From positions 17,298,001 through 17,362,000 of the forward strand of contig CM060732.1 in NCBI GenBank assembly GCA_030704615.1: a stretch of DNA of 64,000 nucleotides, in the 5' to 3' direction. The notes under the pieces were generated by a model. That model was given only the letters and a program-made list of their open reading frames with translations, was not told the DNA's origin and did no database searches. Made by a program: the position numbers and the translations under genes. Of this stretch, positions 44,901 through 55,659 are shown in pieces (the first letter of the stretch is position 1; each line of letters opens with the position of its first letter). This DNA is from Takakia lepidozioides. Taxonomy: Eukaryota; Streptophyta; Takakiopsida; Takakiales; Takakiaceae.

Positions 44901-46950
44901 ATGAAATACGTGCTCCTTCAGACAGGGGCCCTGGCTCAAGAGCCCCCGTTCTTCATGCTTGGACCGTGGCGGGGCCCAAGCTGAATAAAAAAAGGAAGTA
45001 GTAACACAATGCCCGCAGCGATGAGATGGTGGCAAGAAGTTCTCGGGATCGGCCCGTGTTGCGAGCTTGACATGTTGGTCAAAGAGAAAAATGACGCTGT
45101 GTCTCTGCAGAGCATGGATGCACTGGAGAACGTGGTACAGGACATGTTGGCGGTATTGTGACGAGTCTGAGAAAGATCTGCACGCCTGGCAGAAGGAAGA
45201 GAAAGGAAAGGTTGCCTGCTGGGCCAAAGTCGGCAAGGATTGCTGCTATGGAAGAATCCAGAAAGGCAGCTGAGATGGCACAAAAGACGGTTGGATGGAT
45301 GCAGCTGTGCAGGCCCAACAGAAGGGGGTCAGAGAAGAGGACTCGCCAGCAAGGAGCAGCTGTTTGTGACACCCGCCCAAAACGAAGAAGCAGAAAAAGC
45401 CTGTTCAGGAGAGGGTGAGGAAGAGGACTCCGATGGAGACTTTGCAACCACCCACCCCCCCAAACGCAGGCTGCCTCCCTTGTGCCCACCGTTGTCACGA
45501 GAGGCACGAGAACTGGCTCGGCAAAGAAGGCACTCTTCACCCCCCAGGGGGGCACCCTTTCGAGCCGGTGGAAATGAAGAGGCCGAAAGTGGCTCCCGAA
45601 ACAGTAGTCCAGTGTGTAAATGAGAGTTTCTTGGCGGCTTTGGATGGACGGGGGCAGCCAAGTTGGCATACATGAAGACCATGGAGGGTCTGAAGGGCAG
45701 AGCACTAAAGAAGGCGACTGCCGAAGAGCCTTCCGACACCCCAGGATTTCAGAATATGGTCTCCTTCTTTGAGAGGGTGTGTGCAGACAAGGATTGTAGG
45801 AGGGGCGGGGAAATGCCACCGAGTGGTCTTGCAATATGATCATCTTGGATTTCCGGACGGAGAGCCTGTGGAAGGACTGCAAGCTTTGCCATCTTGAACA
45901 GGTACTCGGAGGACTTTTGGAAGAAAAGGATTCGGGCTTGCCCGCATGGTGTTGGACGACAGAGGCTGTGTGGTTGTCCTGGCGAGCAGAGGAAAAAACA
46001 CTCAGACAGGAATTGCGAAGTGGACCCGCAAGAGCGCCGTCCCGATTCTGAAAAAGAAGTGGACGTGCATCAACACACTGGGCCTTCGGTCGGAAGGGAA
46101 GAAGGTGATTACGACACTGGCACTCGTCCATTCATTTGCTTGGGTGTTTTCAAATGCGGTGCCGCATTCGGTTTCTAATCGTTCCCCCCTGTGTATGCAA
46201 ACGAAGCAGTTCGATGCATTACTGCTTTGTGAAGGAGAACTCCACCTTTGCTTTCGGAAGGAGGGAGGAAAGGTTGACCCGAACTGCGACCCCCCTCGAT
46301 TACGACGTTTTGTTCAACAATGTTCCCAAGGAACTTCTCCCTCATAGCCTCACTTCAACGGAACCCCTGCGGTACTCACGGACTCGGAGGCCTGCCTTCA
46401 TTAGACAATTATGGAGACATGCACAGACGTGGAGGGCACAGTGCTTGACCTCATCTGTGGGACAGGTATGCAGAATCTTGATCTATGCTGTTCTGCAAAT
46501 TCTCGTTAGATGTAGTTCGCAACATCTGAAGCGCCATGTGGTAATGTGTGGATGGCATTGTAAAGGTGCCTCAATGTGGGCTGGGCGGGTTTTCCGACCG
46601 GCACCTCTTTGCCTACGAGGAGGATTCATCCGTGTGGGGATCCCATCTGGAAGGGCTGCAACGGAATGTTAAGGCTCCCAACAGAGCGGAAGTCTCTCGG
46701 ATTCGTCGGAGTCCGAGGAAGACACAGTGGACATTGATGCGGAGGAGAACCCGGAATACGAGTGAGTGCAAACATTGTAAGTTTGCAAAGCCTTCTGGGT
46801 CATTTTTGTCAAACGAATTTCCGACTGTGGTTCTCATTAGTCTCGTTGATGATTGTCATGTGCAGGATTGCAGGGTCCGGGTCGAAACATGTAGGGCCTA
46901 CACTTCCTGCCAGGAAGAATGTCCCGTTCTTTGCGAGGGCCGATTCATGA
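41990..46950 (+). pseudogene. ParB-methyltransferase element gene, full length but broken (copy B)
   Basis: The longest version. Exon 1 (about 42.04-42.18 kb) has RRKLRKLYFGRRPMPKGRK, matching RRKLKALYYGRRPISRMAK of D. Exon 2 (to 43544) has the ParB-like core (IPLCRM, PGDVDKLKFAFREGYRLG, FYVSIENEDG). The DG..HRLLAW motif near 43395 needs one extra base to be in frame. Exon 3 is 43657-43846 and exon 4 is 43947-44229. Further exons carry NRMTWWFQ, the charged linker (44.9-45.75 kb), and the methyltransferase-like domain (45.8-46.77 kb) with VVVLASRGK. Motif I is spliced GTG|ASMWAGR-like. A last exon after GTGAGTG ends at TGA 46950. Several single-base indels (also near 44320, 45855, 45895) show it is not functional as sequenced. 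Confidence 0.65.
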
Positions 46951-47330
46951 CGAGCCCGGTGAGGGACTACTCCATTCCTAGTTATGCAGCTAAACTCGCA
47001 AATACAGCGATTAGAAGAAGTGAGAATCCCAGTAAAGTAGAGCAGATTTTGGAGAGGGCTAGGTAGGACAGAAGGAAGGAAAGAGTTGGCAGCAGCTCAG
47101 ACAGGTAGACGGGTACGAAAGTACATATGTGATTCAGCGGATGAGAGCGACGCAGACAGGGGGAAGACGACCCAACAGAGGTGAGATGGACAGTTCCGCA
47201 AGGGGAAGATGGGATTTTCGAAAGCCTGGCAACGAGCAGTCCGCTGGAGATGAGAAAGGCACTGAGGGGGTGGAGACGGAGCAGGACAGTCTAGAACAGG
47301 ATGAGGATTCGGATGATTTTCAAGATTAAT
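46951..47330 (+). CDS. Unknown downstream ORF, broken
   Basis: After the copy B gene, one frame reads VRDYSIPSYAAKLANTAIRR and ends near 47068. Another continues WQQLRQVDGYES, MRATQTGGRRPNRG and an acidic end EQDEDSDDFQD. One frame change separates them. Not recognised; it could be another exon of copy B or a retroelement remnant. Confidence 0.25.
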
Positions 47331-47469
47331 AGAATTTTAATGAAGTCTCTGTAAATGTAAATTCTCTTCAAAGTATATAAAGGAAATTCTGCCCGACATT
47401 CGTGACCCCTCTCCAGTGTGCATTCCAGCCACACAATCGCCCAAACCACGACGCTCCCAAAATCAGAAA

Positions 47470-48260
47470 TGGGACACGCATTTCCAAATTTTGGCAACTC
47501 TAAGAACTCTTTTGGAAATGCGGGCACCACCGCATTTCCAAAACAGGGGAGGGACTAAATTTTCCATTTCAATGTTGGCATAGTAAAAAGTAATCGGCCA
47601 ATTGGAAATGCGGTGCCGCATTTCAAAATTTCCTTTGTCCACACGCCAGTTTTGGCCTCTCCCGCTCATTGCATGGATGCCACCACGCTTACAGAGGTCG
47701 AACAAGGAGGTCGAACAAGGAGGTCGAGATGGCGGAATGGAAATGCGGTGCCGCATTTCCATATTGGGGATGGTCGTTGTTCGAACTGCAGGCCCATCAG
47801 CAAAAATTGGCACCGCATTCCATTGTAAAAAAAAGTCGATGACGGACATGGAATGCGGCGCCGCATTTCCAGAACGGACATCGCAATTTGTCCATTTGCA
47901 GACCCTCTCATGGAAATGCGGTAACGCATTCCATCGCTGGTCGGAAATGTCACACTTTTCGAAGTGTTGGACGGAAATGCGGCACCGCATTCCCTGTCCA
48001 AAAAGAAGTTTCCATTGCCCAAGCTGGAAATGCGTCGCCGCATTTGCAATGCCAACCTCGTTGTCTGTCCAATTTATAGACCCGTGTTGGTTATTTCGTG
48101 TACCTGGACGGAAATGATGCACCGCATTTCATTGTCCGACACTGAAATGCGGTTCATACATTTCCATGTCGGCATGGAATCGGCACCGCATTTCCTTGTC
48201 CCACATGGAAATGCGGTGCCGCATTTCAATGTCCGACATGGCGTTACTCTGGTATATTCT
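47470..48260. repeat. Right-side palindrome array of copy B (GGAAATGCGG type)
   Basis: About a dozen GGAAATGCGG..CCGCATTTCC palindromes spaced about 60-75 bp, same half-site as the central array of this copy. Some have lost an internal base (TGGAATGCGG). Spacers differ from those of the central array. Confidence 0.85.
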
Positions 48261-48455
48261 TGACACATGACTCTCATACCGGTTACTTGCTATATTCATC
48301 CGGACAGACACATTGTAGAAATGAGACATCAAATTGTAAACAGTGGGCCAATTCCGACAGTTATTCAACAGAATGAAACACAATCATACAGAAGTGAGGT
48401 ACGATGGGTTTATTGATCGGACATGATGTCTCACATTTACCAACTGCAGACAAAA

Positions 48456-49061
48456 CTAAGCCTTTCCTCCTTCTACATGGGCTTCACAAGTCGACGGAAC
48501 TTCGATACCCCCAAACAAGCTCATCACTGCTGGGCACCTCGAGGTAAACTGCAATTCGGTCGTTCTGCTGCCCTTGCTGGAGCCGACGACAATGTCATTT
48601 CCATCAATGATACCACCATCATACATTGACAAGGTCATTGTGGGCCTCATGTGCCCGTGCGATTCGTCTTCGCAACTCAGCCGAATGTCTCCATACACTG
48701 GAAGAGCGGAGTGATCTGCACGTATATAGTTTTCCCCGGTGCCGTCCTCCCTGGTCCACTGGCAGCAGCAGTTCCAGCCACCAAAGCGAGGCCGTGCGTG
48801 ATCTGTCCGGCATCCCTTTCCAGCTTGGTATATCGAGGTCAACAATTTTCAGGACCCACGGACCGCATTGACCCTCGCCCTCACCTCGCTCAAAGCGGTA
48901 ATAGCCTCCAGATACTCCATTGCGCGCAAAGACTCTTGCTTGATTCCAGCAGCGTCTGTGAAAACAGAGAGCCAGACAATGATGTCTCCTGAATCTGGTT
49001 TGAACATAGCATAATCGTGGCCATGATAACGGCAGTCGGCTGGATTTTGGCGGCACGGCAT
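48456..49061 (-). pseudogene. Unknown element ORF, left member of a divergent paralogous pair
   Basis: First segment (49061-48849): CRYHGHDYAMFKPDSGDIIV, then WLSVFTDAAGI and LRAMEYLEAI. Second segment (48845-48456): WNCCCQWTREDGTGENYI, VYGDIRLSCEDES, DGGIIDGNDIVVG and LQFTSRCPAV. These match the + strand partner at 49.6-50.17 kb block for block. A frame change between the segments may be a short intron. No signal peptide or membrane segment. The family is not recognised; the pair sits at the right end of copy B. Confidence 0.45.
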
Positions 49062-49189
49062 CCTTGAAAAAAGAGTAGCGGAGTACGCTCAATGACAGCA
49101 GCTCCTGGATGGAGGAGGAGCAGCGCGGTGGCTGGAAAAAGTTCAAGCTAACGCTGCAATTCCTCACAAACACTCCAGGGCACATTTAA

Positions 49190-49400
49190 ATTTCCCCCCT
49201 ACAGGATCCTGGACCGATGAAGATTGGCTGCTTCATGAATGTAGCCGTTTCAGTTTCTACCCTGCCATGCAAACTATGGGCACTCACTGCCAGGTGGGCC
49301 GATAGCCACTGGACACGACGAAGTCCATCCCTCTTCGATGTAAATGCGGTGCCGAATTTCCATCCGGGGGGATGGACTTCGGTGGCAGATCTCAAACTAT
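49190..49400. promoter_or_regulatory. Divergent intergenic region with an array-type palindrome
   Basis: Lies between the two divergent paralogues. A degenerate palindrome of the array family (GTAAATGCGGTGCCGAATTTCC-like, about 49339-49361) sits on its right side. A shared bidirectional control region is possible by position. Confidence 0.35.
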
Positions 49401-49405
49401 AACTG

Positions 49406-50170
49406 TTGATGAGAAAGATGTATGGTTTCATCCACCGCCGGCGTGATGAACACGTTCCACCTCCGTCGGTGGGTACGTGGGACCCAGATGCTCCATTATT
49501 GGAGGCCGGACTGCTCTTCCGCTTCGCATCATTTCCAAAATCTAAGGGCTTCGTAGTGTCCGCAAGGTCATTGTCATCTGCATCCAAGTCGTCCTCAGGT
49601 CCTCCTTTGCAAGGATGCCGTGCTTCCGGAACCGGGACGACTGCCCATTTGGAAGGCATCGATTATGCAATGTATTCGGCCACATCGGGAGACATTGTTA
49701 TCTGGTACACAGATTACACAGAAGATACTGGTTCGATTGTGGAAACATTGGTGGCTTTTGAGTATATCCTAGGCCACTACGCCAGCGGGGTGACAATCTT
49801 GGTCTGAGGAGTCCGTGGCTCCTGCGCATCCTCGATCCGATTTTCCCAGCTACGACGGTCACCCAGCAGAAGAAGGCGCACTGCTATGCTGTTGCTGCGG
49901 TGGAACTGGCTGTGCCACTGGACGTGGGTGGACTCCATCGGAGAGACCTATTCTCCTGAAGGAGTGCGCTCCTCTTCTCCATTGTATGGGGACATTCGCA
50001 TTGGTGTGGACGACGAAAACGTGAAGATTTCCATATTCGATGGTGGTATGATGGAAGGGCAGGACATTGTGGTGAACATCACTAGGGGCGGTACAACGGC
50101 TGCAATCGACTTTACATGGAGGAGCCCCATGACTCATGAGCTAGTTCTGAGAGCAGTCGAAGTCCCATGA
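49406..50170 (+). CDS. Unknown element ORF, right member of a divergent paralogous pair
   Basis: The first segment (49406-49807) is an N-terminal Ser-rich part, then GIDYAMYSATSGDIVIWYTD and LVAFEYILGHYASG. The second segment (49886-50170) has WNWLCHWTWVDSIGETY, SSPLYGDIRIGVDDEN, FDGGMMEGQDIVVNI, IDFTWRSP and a final EVP before the stop. Conserved with the left paralogue: W/C-rich block, GE.Y, YGDIR, DGG..G.DIVV, FT.R.P. A stop at 49805 and a frame change separate the segments, at about the same place as in the paralogue, so an intron is possible. Function unknown. Confidence 0.45.
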
Positions 50171-50559
50171 CAACGTGACTTGTATTCAGTAGGCACAGGG
50201 CTAAAGATTGATTGCACAATCAGCACGTAGACGTGCTTCAAATGCAATTCATGTGGATCAATAAAAACCTCATTGTGCCCTCTTTTTATTCTATTCTGTG
50301 TCCATCATTTCCAGAATGCGTCATTGCTCATTTCGTTTGGGATTGGGAGTGTGGGTGGATTTTGCAAGTGGCTGGTAGGCTGAAATGGGCCCCCATTGTA
50401 CAGAGCAGTACCACCCTACCATTCGCGAAAACATTGCCTTTCAATATATATAATTTAAATAACATTGCCGAACCTCCTTCATCGGGAGGTCCTTCTCCCC
50501 CTATGACCGTGGCACCCTAAACCCTATTCCCGCGGACACTCATTTCCGAAAATAGTGCT
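50171..50559. other. 3' flank of copy B, no gene
   Basis: No coding signal is recognised between the paralogous pair and the element end; contains CCTCCTTCATCGGGAGGTCC, a small inverted repeat. Confidence 0.35.
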
Positions 50560-50632
50560 GCTCTATGTTTTTCCACACTTACGACTCTGCTCATGGCTCA
50601 TGCCGCTCATGGCTCATGGCTCATGAAATAGC
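50560..50632 (-). mobile_element. Element end of copy B, inverted relative to 29725 and 51055
   Basis: Reverse complement reads CTATTTCATGAGCCATGAGC, then GGCATGAGCCATGAGCAGAG. It matches the ends at 29725 and 51055 and lies in inverted orientation. Ty3 gag-like DNA starts immediately after 50632. Confidence 0.6.
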
Positions 50633-51052
50633 AGCCCCCGGAGTATCCAACGAGAGCAGCTCATAAGGCGAAGGCGAGAGCTGATAGGGCTCTAGTGCGG
50701 GCTAGAAGGGAAGCAGCAGCAGCAAAGGCTGCAGCAATCTAAGCAGCCATCTACTTATTCTTTGGCTTCCATATTTAGTACACCTCCTCCGGTAACAGCT
50801 ATGGCAGGAGCTCCCATTCCAGCTGCTCTTCAATAGGTGCCTATAGCTATTAATCTTGGCAGGCCGATGATTAGAATCAGTAGTATTGCCCATATGCCTT
50901 CTTTTACTGCGTCGCAAGGATCGGATCTTGATGCTCATTTGGCCCAATTTATCACATCATGTATAGCCAATAATGCAATAACTGATAAGCATTGGCGGAA
51001 GATTTTTCCTGCTACTTTTCAATGGTATGACCGACAACCACATGGAGGTTTG
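50633..51052 (+). pseudogene. Ty3/gypsy gag fragment
   Basis: Contains ASQGSDLDAHLAQFITSCIA, then DKHWRKIFPATF and QWYDRQPHGG. This is the pattern of a retrotransposon gag (D.D.HL..F...C, FP.TF, WY). The upstream Ala-rich part has stops. It is bounded on both sides by CATGAGC element ends pointing outward. Confidence 0.65.
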
Positions 51053-51054
51053 CT

Positions 51055-51160
51055 ATTTCATGAGCATGAGCGGCATGAGCGGCATGAGCGGCATGAGCAG
51101 AGTAGTACCACAATCGGTTTTCATGAGCAGAAGTACAAATTTCGAAAATAAAAAACAATA
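51055..51160 (+). mobile_element. Element end (terminal repeat) of copy D
   Basis: CTATTTCATGAGCATGAGCG, with GGCATGAGCG in three tandem copies, then TCGGTTTTCATGAGCAGAAG and AATAAAAAACAATAAAAAAC. It is colinear with the copy C end at 29725. Confidence 0.6.
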
Positions 51161-51304
51161 AAAAACAATAAAAAACAATAATTTAATGCAATGTGTCAGA
51201 AAAAACAAATATATTATTCGGCCCCTTGAAGGGAAAATTGCACTTTTGACAGTTGTGCTCATTGATATTTGTCTTCCGCTCATGCCAATTCCTAGCGACA
51301 TGTG

Positions 51305-51665
51305 CAAATATGGCGCCGAATTTCGCGGTAATAGGGTCCGTAACCTGAAAAAACGGCGACGTATTTCGCGGCAATAGGTCTCTCTGGCAAAAAATGGTGC
51401 CGAATTCCGCGGCTATAGGTCCCCTCATGACAGGTAATTCGCGCCATTTTTTCCAGTGCATGTTCGGACTTAGCCAGTTTTCGGCCCAAAAAAGAGAAAT
51501 TCGGCGCCATTTTTCCAGACACCGTACCAGTGCATGTTGGGACTTAGCCAGTTTCGGCCCCAAAAGAGAAATTCGGCGCCATTTTCCCAAACACAGGTAC
51601 CAGTGCATGTTGGGACTTAGCGGTTTGCGGCCCCAAAAAGAGAAATTCGGCGCCATTTTTCCAGA
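51305..51665. repeat. Subterminal spaced palindromes, copy D left side
   Basis: ATGGCGCCGAATTTCGCGG on the left and AGAAATTCGGCGCCATTTTT on the right. There are six sites with the orientation switching near 51430, as in copy C. Spacers carry GTGCATGTTGGGACTTAGCC. Confidence 0.75.
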
Positions 51666-51837
51666 AATGGCCCCACAACTGCTTCTGTTGGATCTCAGTT
51701 TGAATGGAATATTGCTGCCTCATTCCAGGAGTTTTGGGGTGCATTTCATTACACTGCAAAAAAATTCTGATACAGCAAAATGCATTTGAAAATATCCATA
51801 TGGAGGATTCCGTTTGCCCATCATGATTTTCTGGAAT

Positions 51838-54800
51838 CCCTAAGAAGGAGTTTGTGCACTCGTTCACGCTCAACGCCGGTGCATGAATAAAGTCATCAAT
51901 GTCACGTTCATCCTCAACTCTTCAGGTAAATGTAATACAGATGCTTGCACGGATAATACTTCGACCCTTCTTTGCTTCCATCAACGAGAAGTCCGTACAG
52001 TTGCAAGTCGGCTCCACTCCAATCGTAATTGTGTATACATCGTCGCGTACAGCCGAGCCGCCGTTGCCCATCCGATACACACGCCCAAGGCCGGGTGTGG
52101 GGGTACGTCCACGGAGCTCTGAATAGTGCAAGCCATCCCAAGAGCATTGGCAATCCAGTCTCATTCAACTTGTTGGGAGGGTGTCGTCTCTTCACTCTTC
52201 CGAATCGCATTGTGGGATGTGCAGAATTGTCCAATCCGTCTCTACTGGACCGAGCAGTATGCAATGGCTGGGTCTGAGGAACCGGAAATGCGTGGGCCGG
52301 GATGTCTGTGCGTTGCACCATTCGAAATCCTGCTGCAGATAGAGCATCCGCCTCATTCTGAGAGAGGCTGCAACCCGGTGCAACAGGCCAACGCCCCGGA
52401 GGTTCGGCATTCCCTGAATCCCGTACTTGGGCTTGCCAAATACACAGGTCATTATGTCGTGCCTACAGAACCAAAATGTCTGCGTTGTGGCGTGAGCAAT
52501 GTGGGAGTCAAAAATCTGCCGCTGAAACAAGGTGCAGGTACAGCACCGTGTGGGTTCCTCCGAATCATCTCACCACAGCGTGCTCTCGTATCCACCCGGA
52601 TGGCGCAACACTTCCCTCGAAATGCCGGCAATGTCCTCGCATTCTCCACTGTGACTCCGACACTCTTGTCTCCACAATGGGAATGTTTATTGCTTTACTA
52701 CAGATGGCTCGTTATGTTGCCGGGGCACGCGCCCTGTGCTCAAGGAGATGGCGATCTTGAACGTGCAGGACTTCCGGTGCTCGACGAGACCTCCGCCTCC
52801 GGACAACATCACCGGACCACGAGGGAGCGTGCGAATATTCTTGTCAGCTCGCCATGAATCCTCTTCTCCGCCAGGTGCCTCGTCAATCTTCGTCTCACTG
52901 ACGGGTATGAACATCTCCTTCCAAATGTTGGCCTCTTCGCAGCAATGGCGTGTCCCGAAGGCCCTCTCGCAAGGCCGCCGCCCACTTCCGAGGATTCTTC
53001 GATCTGGAGGCAGTCCGCATCATCAGCATTTCCTGCCTCCGGCCCCAAGCCCCACTGTTTCCCTTTCAAGAACTCGTTGTACCTGCATTGCTGCATAATT
53101 GACCTCACAATGTCCTCCGTTGTGGCAGTGAGGATGTCCACCAGATGCGCCGCAGAGGAGGCACGCCAGGAAGAGTGCACTGATTCGGCCATGTTTGTCG
53201 TGGGCATGTCGGTGTCGGAGTCGAGACACATTTCCTGCACAGCACATGTTGAGGTTACAAGCAAGTTACAAATATGGCCAAGAATAATATCCAACGGGAC
53301 GCGAATTCGTGCACTCACCTCCCGCATATAGTCCGCCGAACTGGAGGAAACGATAATGCCACCATGCTAGCCAACTGACCATTGCTCCTTCGTCTGATTT
53401 CCTTACAGCACCTGACGATGTCCACCAAGCCCGTATGCATGCAAACTGTGTCTCTGCATCATCCAAGGTGGGAGCGCGCTTCCACGCAAGGCACATGGAA
53501 CGGTGCTCTCTCTGAAATCTGGCGCCACGAGCCTGGTTGTGTACTGCGAAAGGCTCTGCAGAAAGTGGAACCCACAAGATCTCTCCTTGCCTTCCATGGG
53601 AACATTGGGGTCTTGCCCGTACACCCTTCGGATGGCAGCCCAATTTGCTTGTGCGTTGTCCGCCATCAACCACGGAAATTGGGAGGGGGCAATCCCGCCT
53701 TGGCCATCTGTTCGTTTATTCCCTGCCAAAGAAGCATCTCCGATTGTGTGTCCTCTCCTTTCATCTCACAAATAGCAATTGTCATTAGCATCCTGCAGTG
53801 GGTGTCGTAGACATGTGCACCCATTGTCACCCACTGGTGATTTGTAATTCGCTTGATATGGTCGAACATGACCCAACTGTTTGACAAGTTCCCACTCGTC
53901 ATCCTGTCGACCAGTTCGACGCCACTGCCAGGTCCACACGTGGACATTTTGAATACGAAACAACGATCTGCCTCAGTCCCTTGTCCTGGAAACCTACTTC
54001 CATGAATGTAGTCATATCCACATCGTCGCTCACTCACCTCCAGAATGGAGTGCATATCCGAGCCACGCCCAATTTTCTGTTTGCAAGAGACAATGTGGTT
54101 TCGGACATTCGGTGAACATACGTGGGACACCGACTCGAGCAATGCCTCCATTTCCTTCTCGTCGAGAGGAACTCTATCCATCTTATGGTCTCTTGGAGCT
54201 GTATCTGTTTGGTTTGGCACCCCGTCTCAACTTAACCTCCTCCGACGAGCTGCTCTGCTCGTGGGCAGCCTCCCCGAGTTCCCCCTCGCAATTTTTGTGA
54301 CAATGGGAACCATACGTGTAATGCAAGCTCGGGTGAGGTCAGGGAAACGGTGCAACACATAGAACTGCTTGGCATTACAAACAGACATGCAGTGTTGGTG
54401 GTTCTTTGCAATGCGCACACTAAATGTGGAGTTCGGAACCTTCTCCTTGAGTCTCGAAATTGTTGGTGAGCTGTGCTGTCCAATCGTCTCGTTCCTGTGA
54501 CCTCTGGATTTAAGTGGAAGCAAGTTGGGGAGAAACACCACGCAACGCCCCGTCAAAACAACGTAGCGCACCCGCACACGCCATCAAGCAATCTTCATGC
54601 TGGTGGTTTTGGTAACGCACCAAGGATGACCGTCATGTTTTCTATCCATATCTGTCAACATGCCGGACGCCCTCGAGTAGTCCGCCGAGGGGGAACTCAA
54701 AGAAGACATTACCGGCGACGTCGGCGGGAAGGCATTTAACCGATTTAATTGCGAACTTGCTGTAGTTCCAGCCCGGCCAGCCGCGACCGGTGTCCCTCCA

Positions 54801-55369
54801 GGTGAAGCCCTCGCAGAATTTCTAGAATAGATCGAACTGCGGTCTCGTGCTGGGAATATGACTCCCTCCCTCCACTGACGTCCATTGAGGACTTGCCTGA
54901 TCTCCAGGACTGCCCTCGGAACTTCCATGACCTCGTCTGAGTCGGCAGGTTGTGAACAACCCGTTCTCGGTCGTCTTCATGATGGGTTCGGCTCTGGATT
55001 TACTTCGTTCGGACTTCTCTCTTTGAGGTACCCACTCTCGATTCACGGATTGTTTCGTGGAAGGCGCCAGGATAGACGGTGCAATTTGGCAGGCAAATGA
55101 AGTCCCCAACAGCCCTGTATATGACGCTGTCCGATGGTGAACTCGCCATTCCCTGCCATCGCCGAAATCATCGTGGAGCACAACAATACTCTCGACAACA
55201 GGCCGTTTGATTCCTCCTTTTCCTCCTCCAAAAAAACCGACCCCGGTTTCAGGTGGTATCGAACGCACAGATATTCTCCATCACCCGGCAGGTGTCCCCC
55301 TCTGCACGGAAATGAAGCTCTATGCTCGTGAGGAGGGCAGTACACTGTAGCGCTCTGGTTTTCCGCCAT
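51838..55369 (-). pseudogene. MULE-type SWIM transposase, near complete but frameshifted (copy D)
   Basis: Start ATG at 55369 (MAENQSATVYCPP). Order on the minus strand: N-terminal domain to 54.8 kb; Cys/His region (MLTDMDRKHDG, CNAKQFYVLH) 54.66-54.27 kb. The catalytic core follows, with FDHIKRITNHQW near 53864, MADNAQANW near 53658, a CGFH C-x-x-H motif near 53560 and MAESVHSSW near 53185. The C-terminal SWIM finger is near 52010-51950 (CNCTDF). The D/D/C2H/E order and the terminal SWIM finger identify a MULE transposase. Frame changes occur near 54.58 kb, in the linker and just after the SWIM finger, so it is probably inactive. Confidence 0.75.
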
Positions 55370-55640
55370 GGGAGATGTGCCCAAAGACTGCCAGGAGTGC
55401 GTGCGGGGAAGCTCCCTGGTAAAGGGGTGCAGCGATGGGAATGAATGCGATGCCGATTTGTCCGAGCGACGAAGCCTGATCCAATCCAGGGAGCCACTAA
55501 TCTCAAAAATCCACAGTCAGAGTGTTAATGAACCTTGTCTCCGAATGCGGCCCCTCGTCTTTGCGCAATACTGCCAACGTTATGCAGTCAAAAGGTGGGG
55601 GGCCGTCCTGATGATTACGGGCTGAAGGGATAAGCCGGCA
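55370..55640 (-). promoter_or_regulatory. Conserved leader upstream of transposase (copy D)
   Basis: Counterpart of 31673-31920 in copy C, with the same ordered blocks (GACTGCCAGGA, GTTAATGAACCTTGT, ATGCGGCCCCT, TATGCAGTCA). Confidence 0.4.
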
Positions 55641-55659
55641 CCGTGCCGTCACATTACTA

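Noticed and set aside
41990-46950. Bacterial contamination as the source of the ParB and methyltransferase-like sequence
   Set aside because: The genes contain several consistent introns with GT/AG borders, occur in multiple copies and are interleaved with plant retroelements.
29700-51060. Target-site duplication shared by the ends at 29725 and 50632
   Set aside because: Flanking bases (GGCTTGAGGTTAG versus CAGCCCCCGG) do not match, so a single 21-kb composite insertion is not supported.
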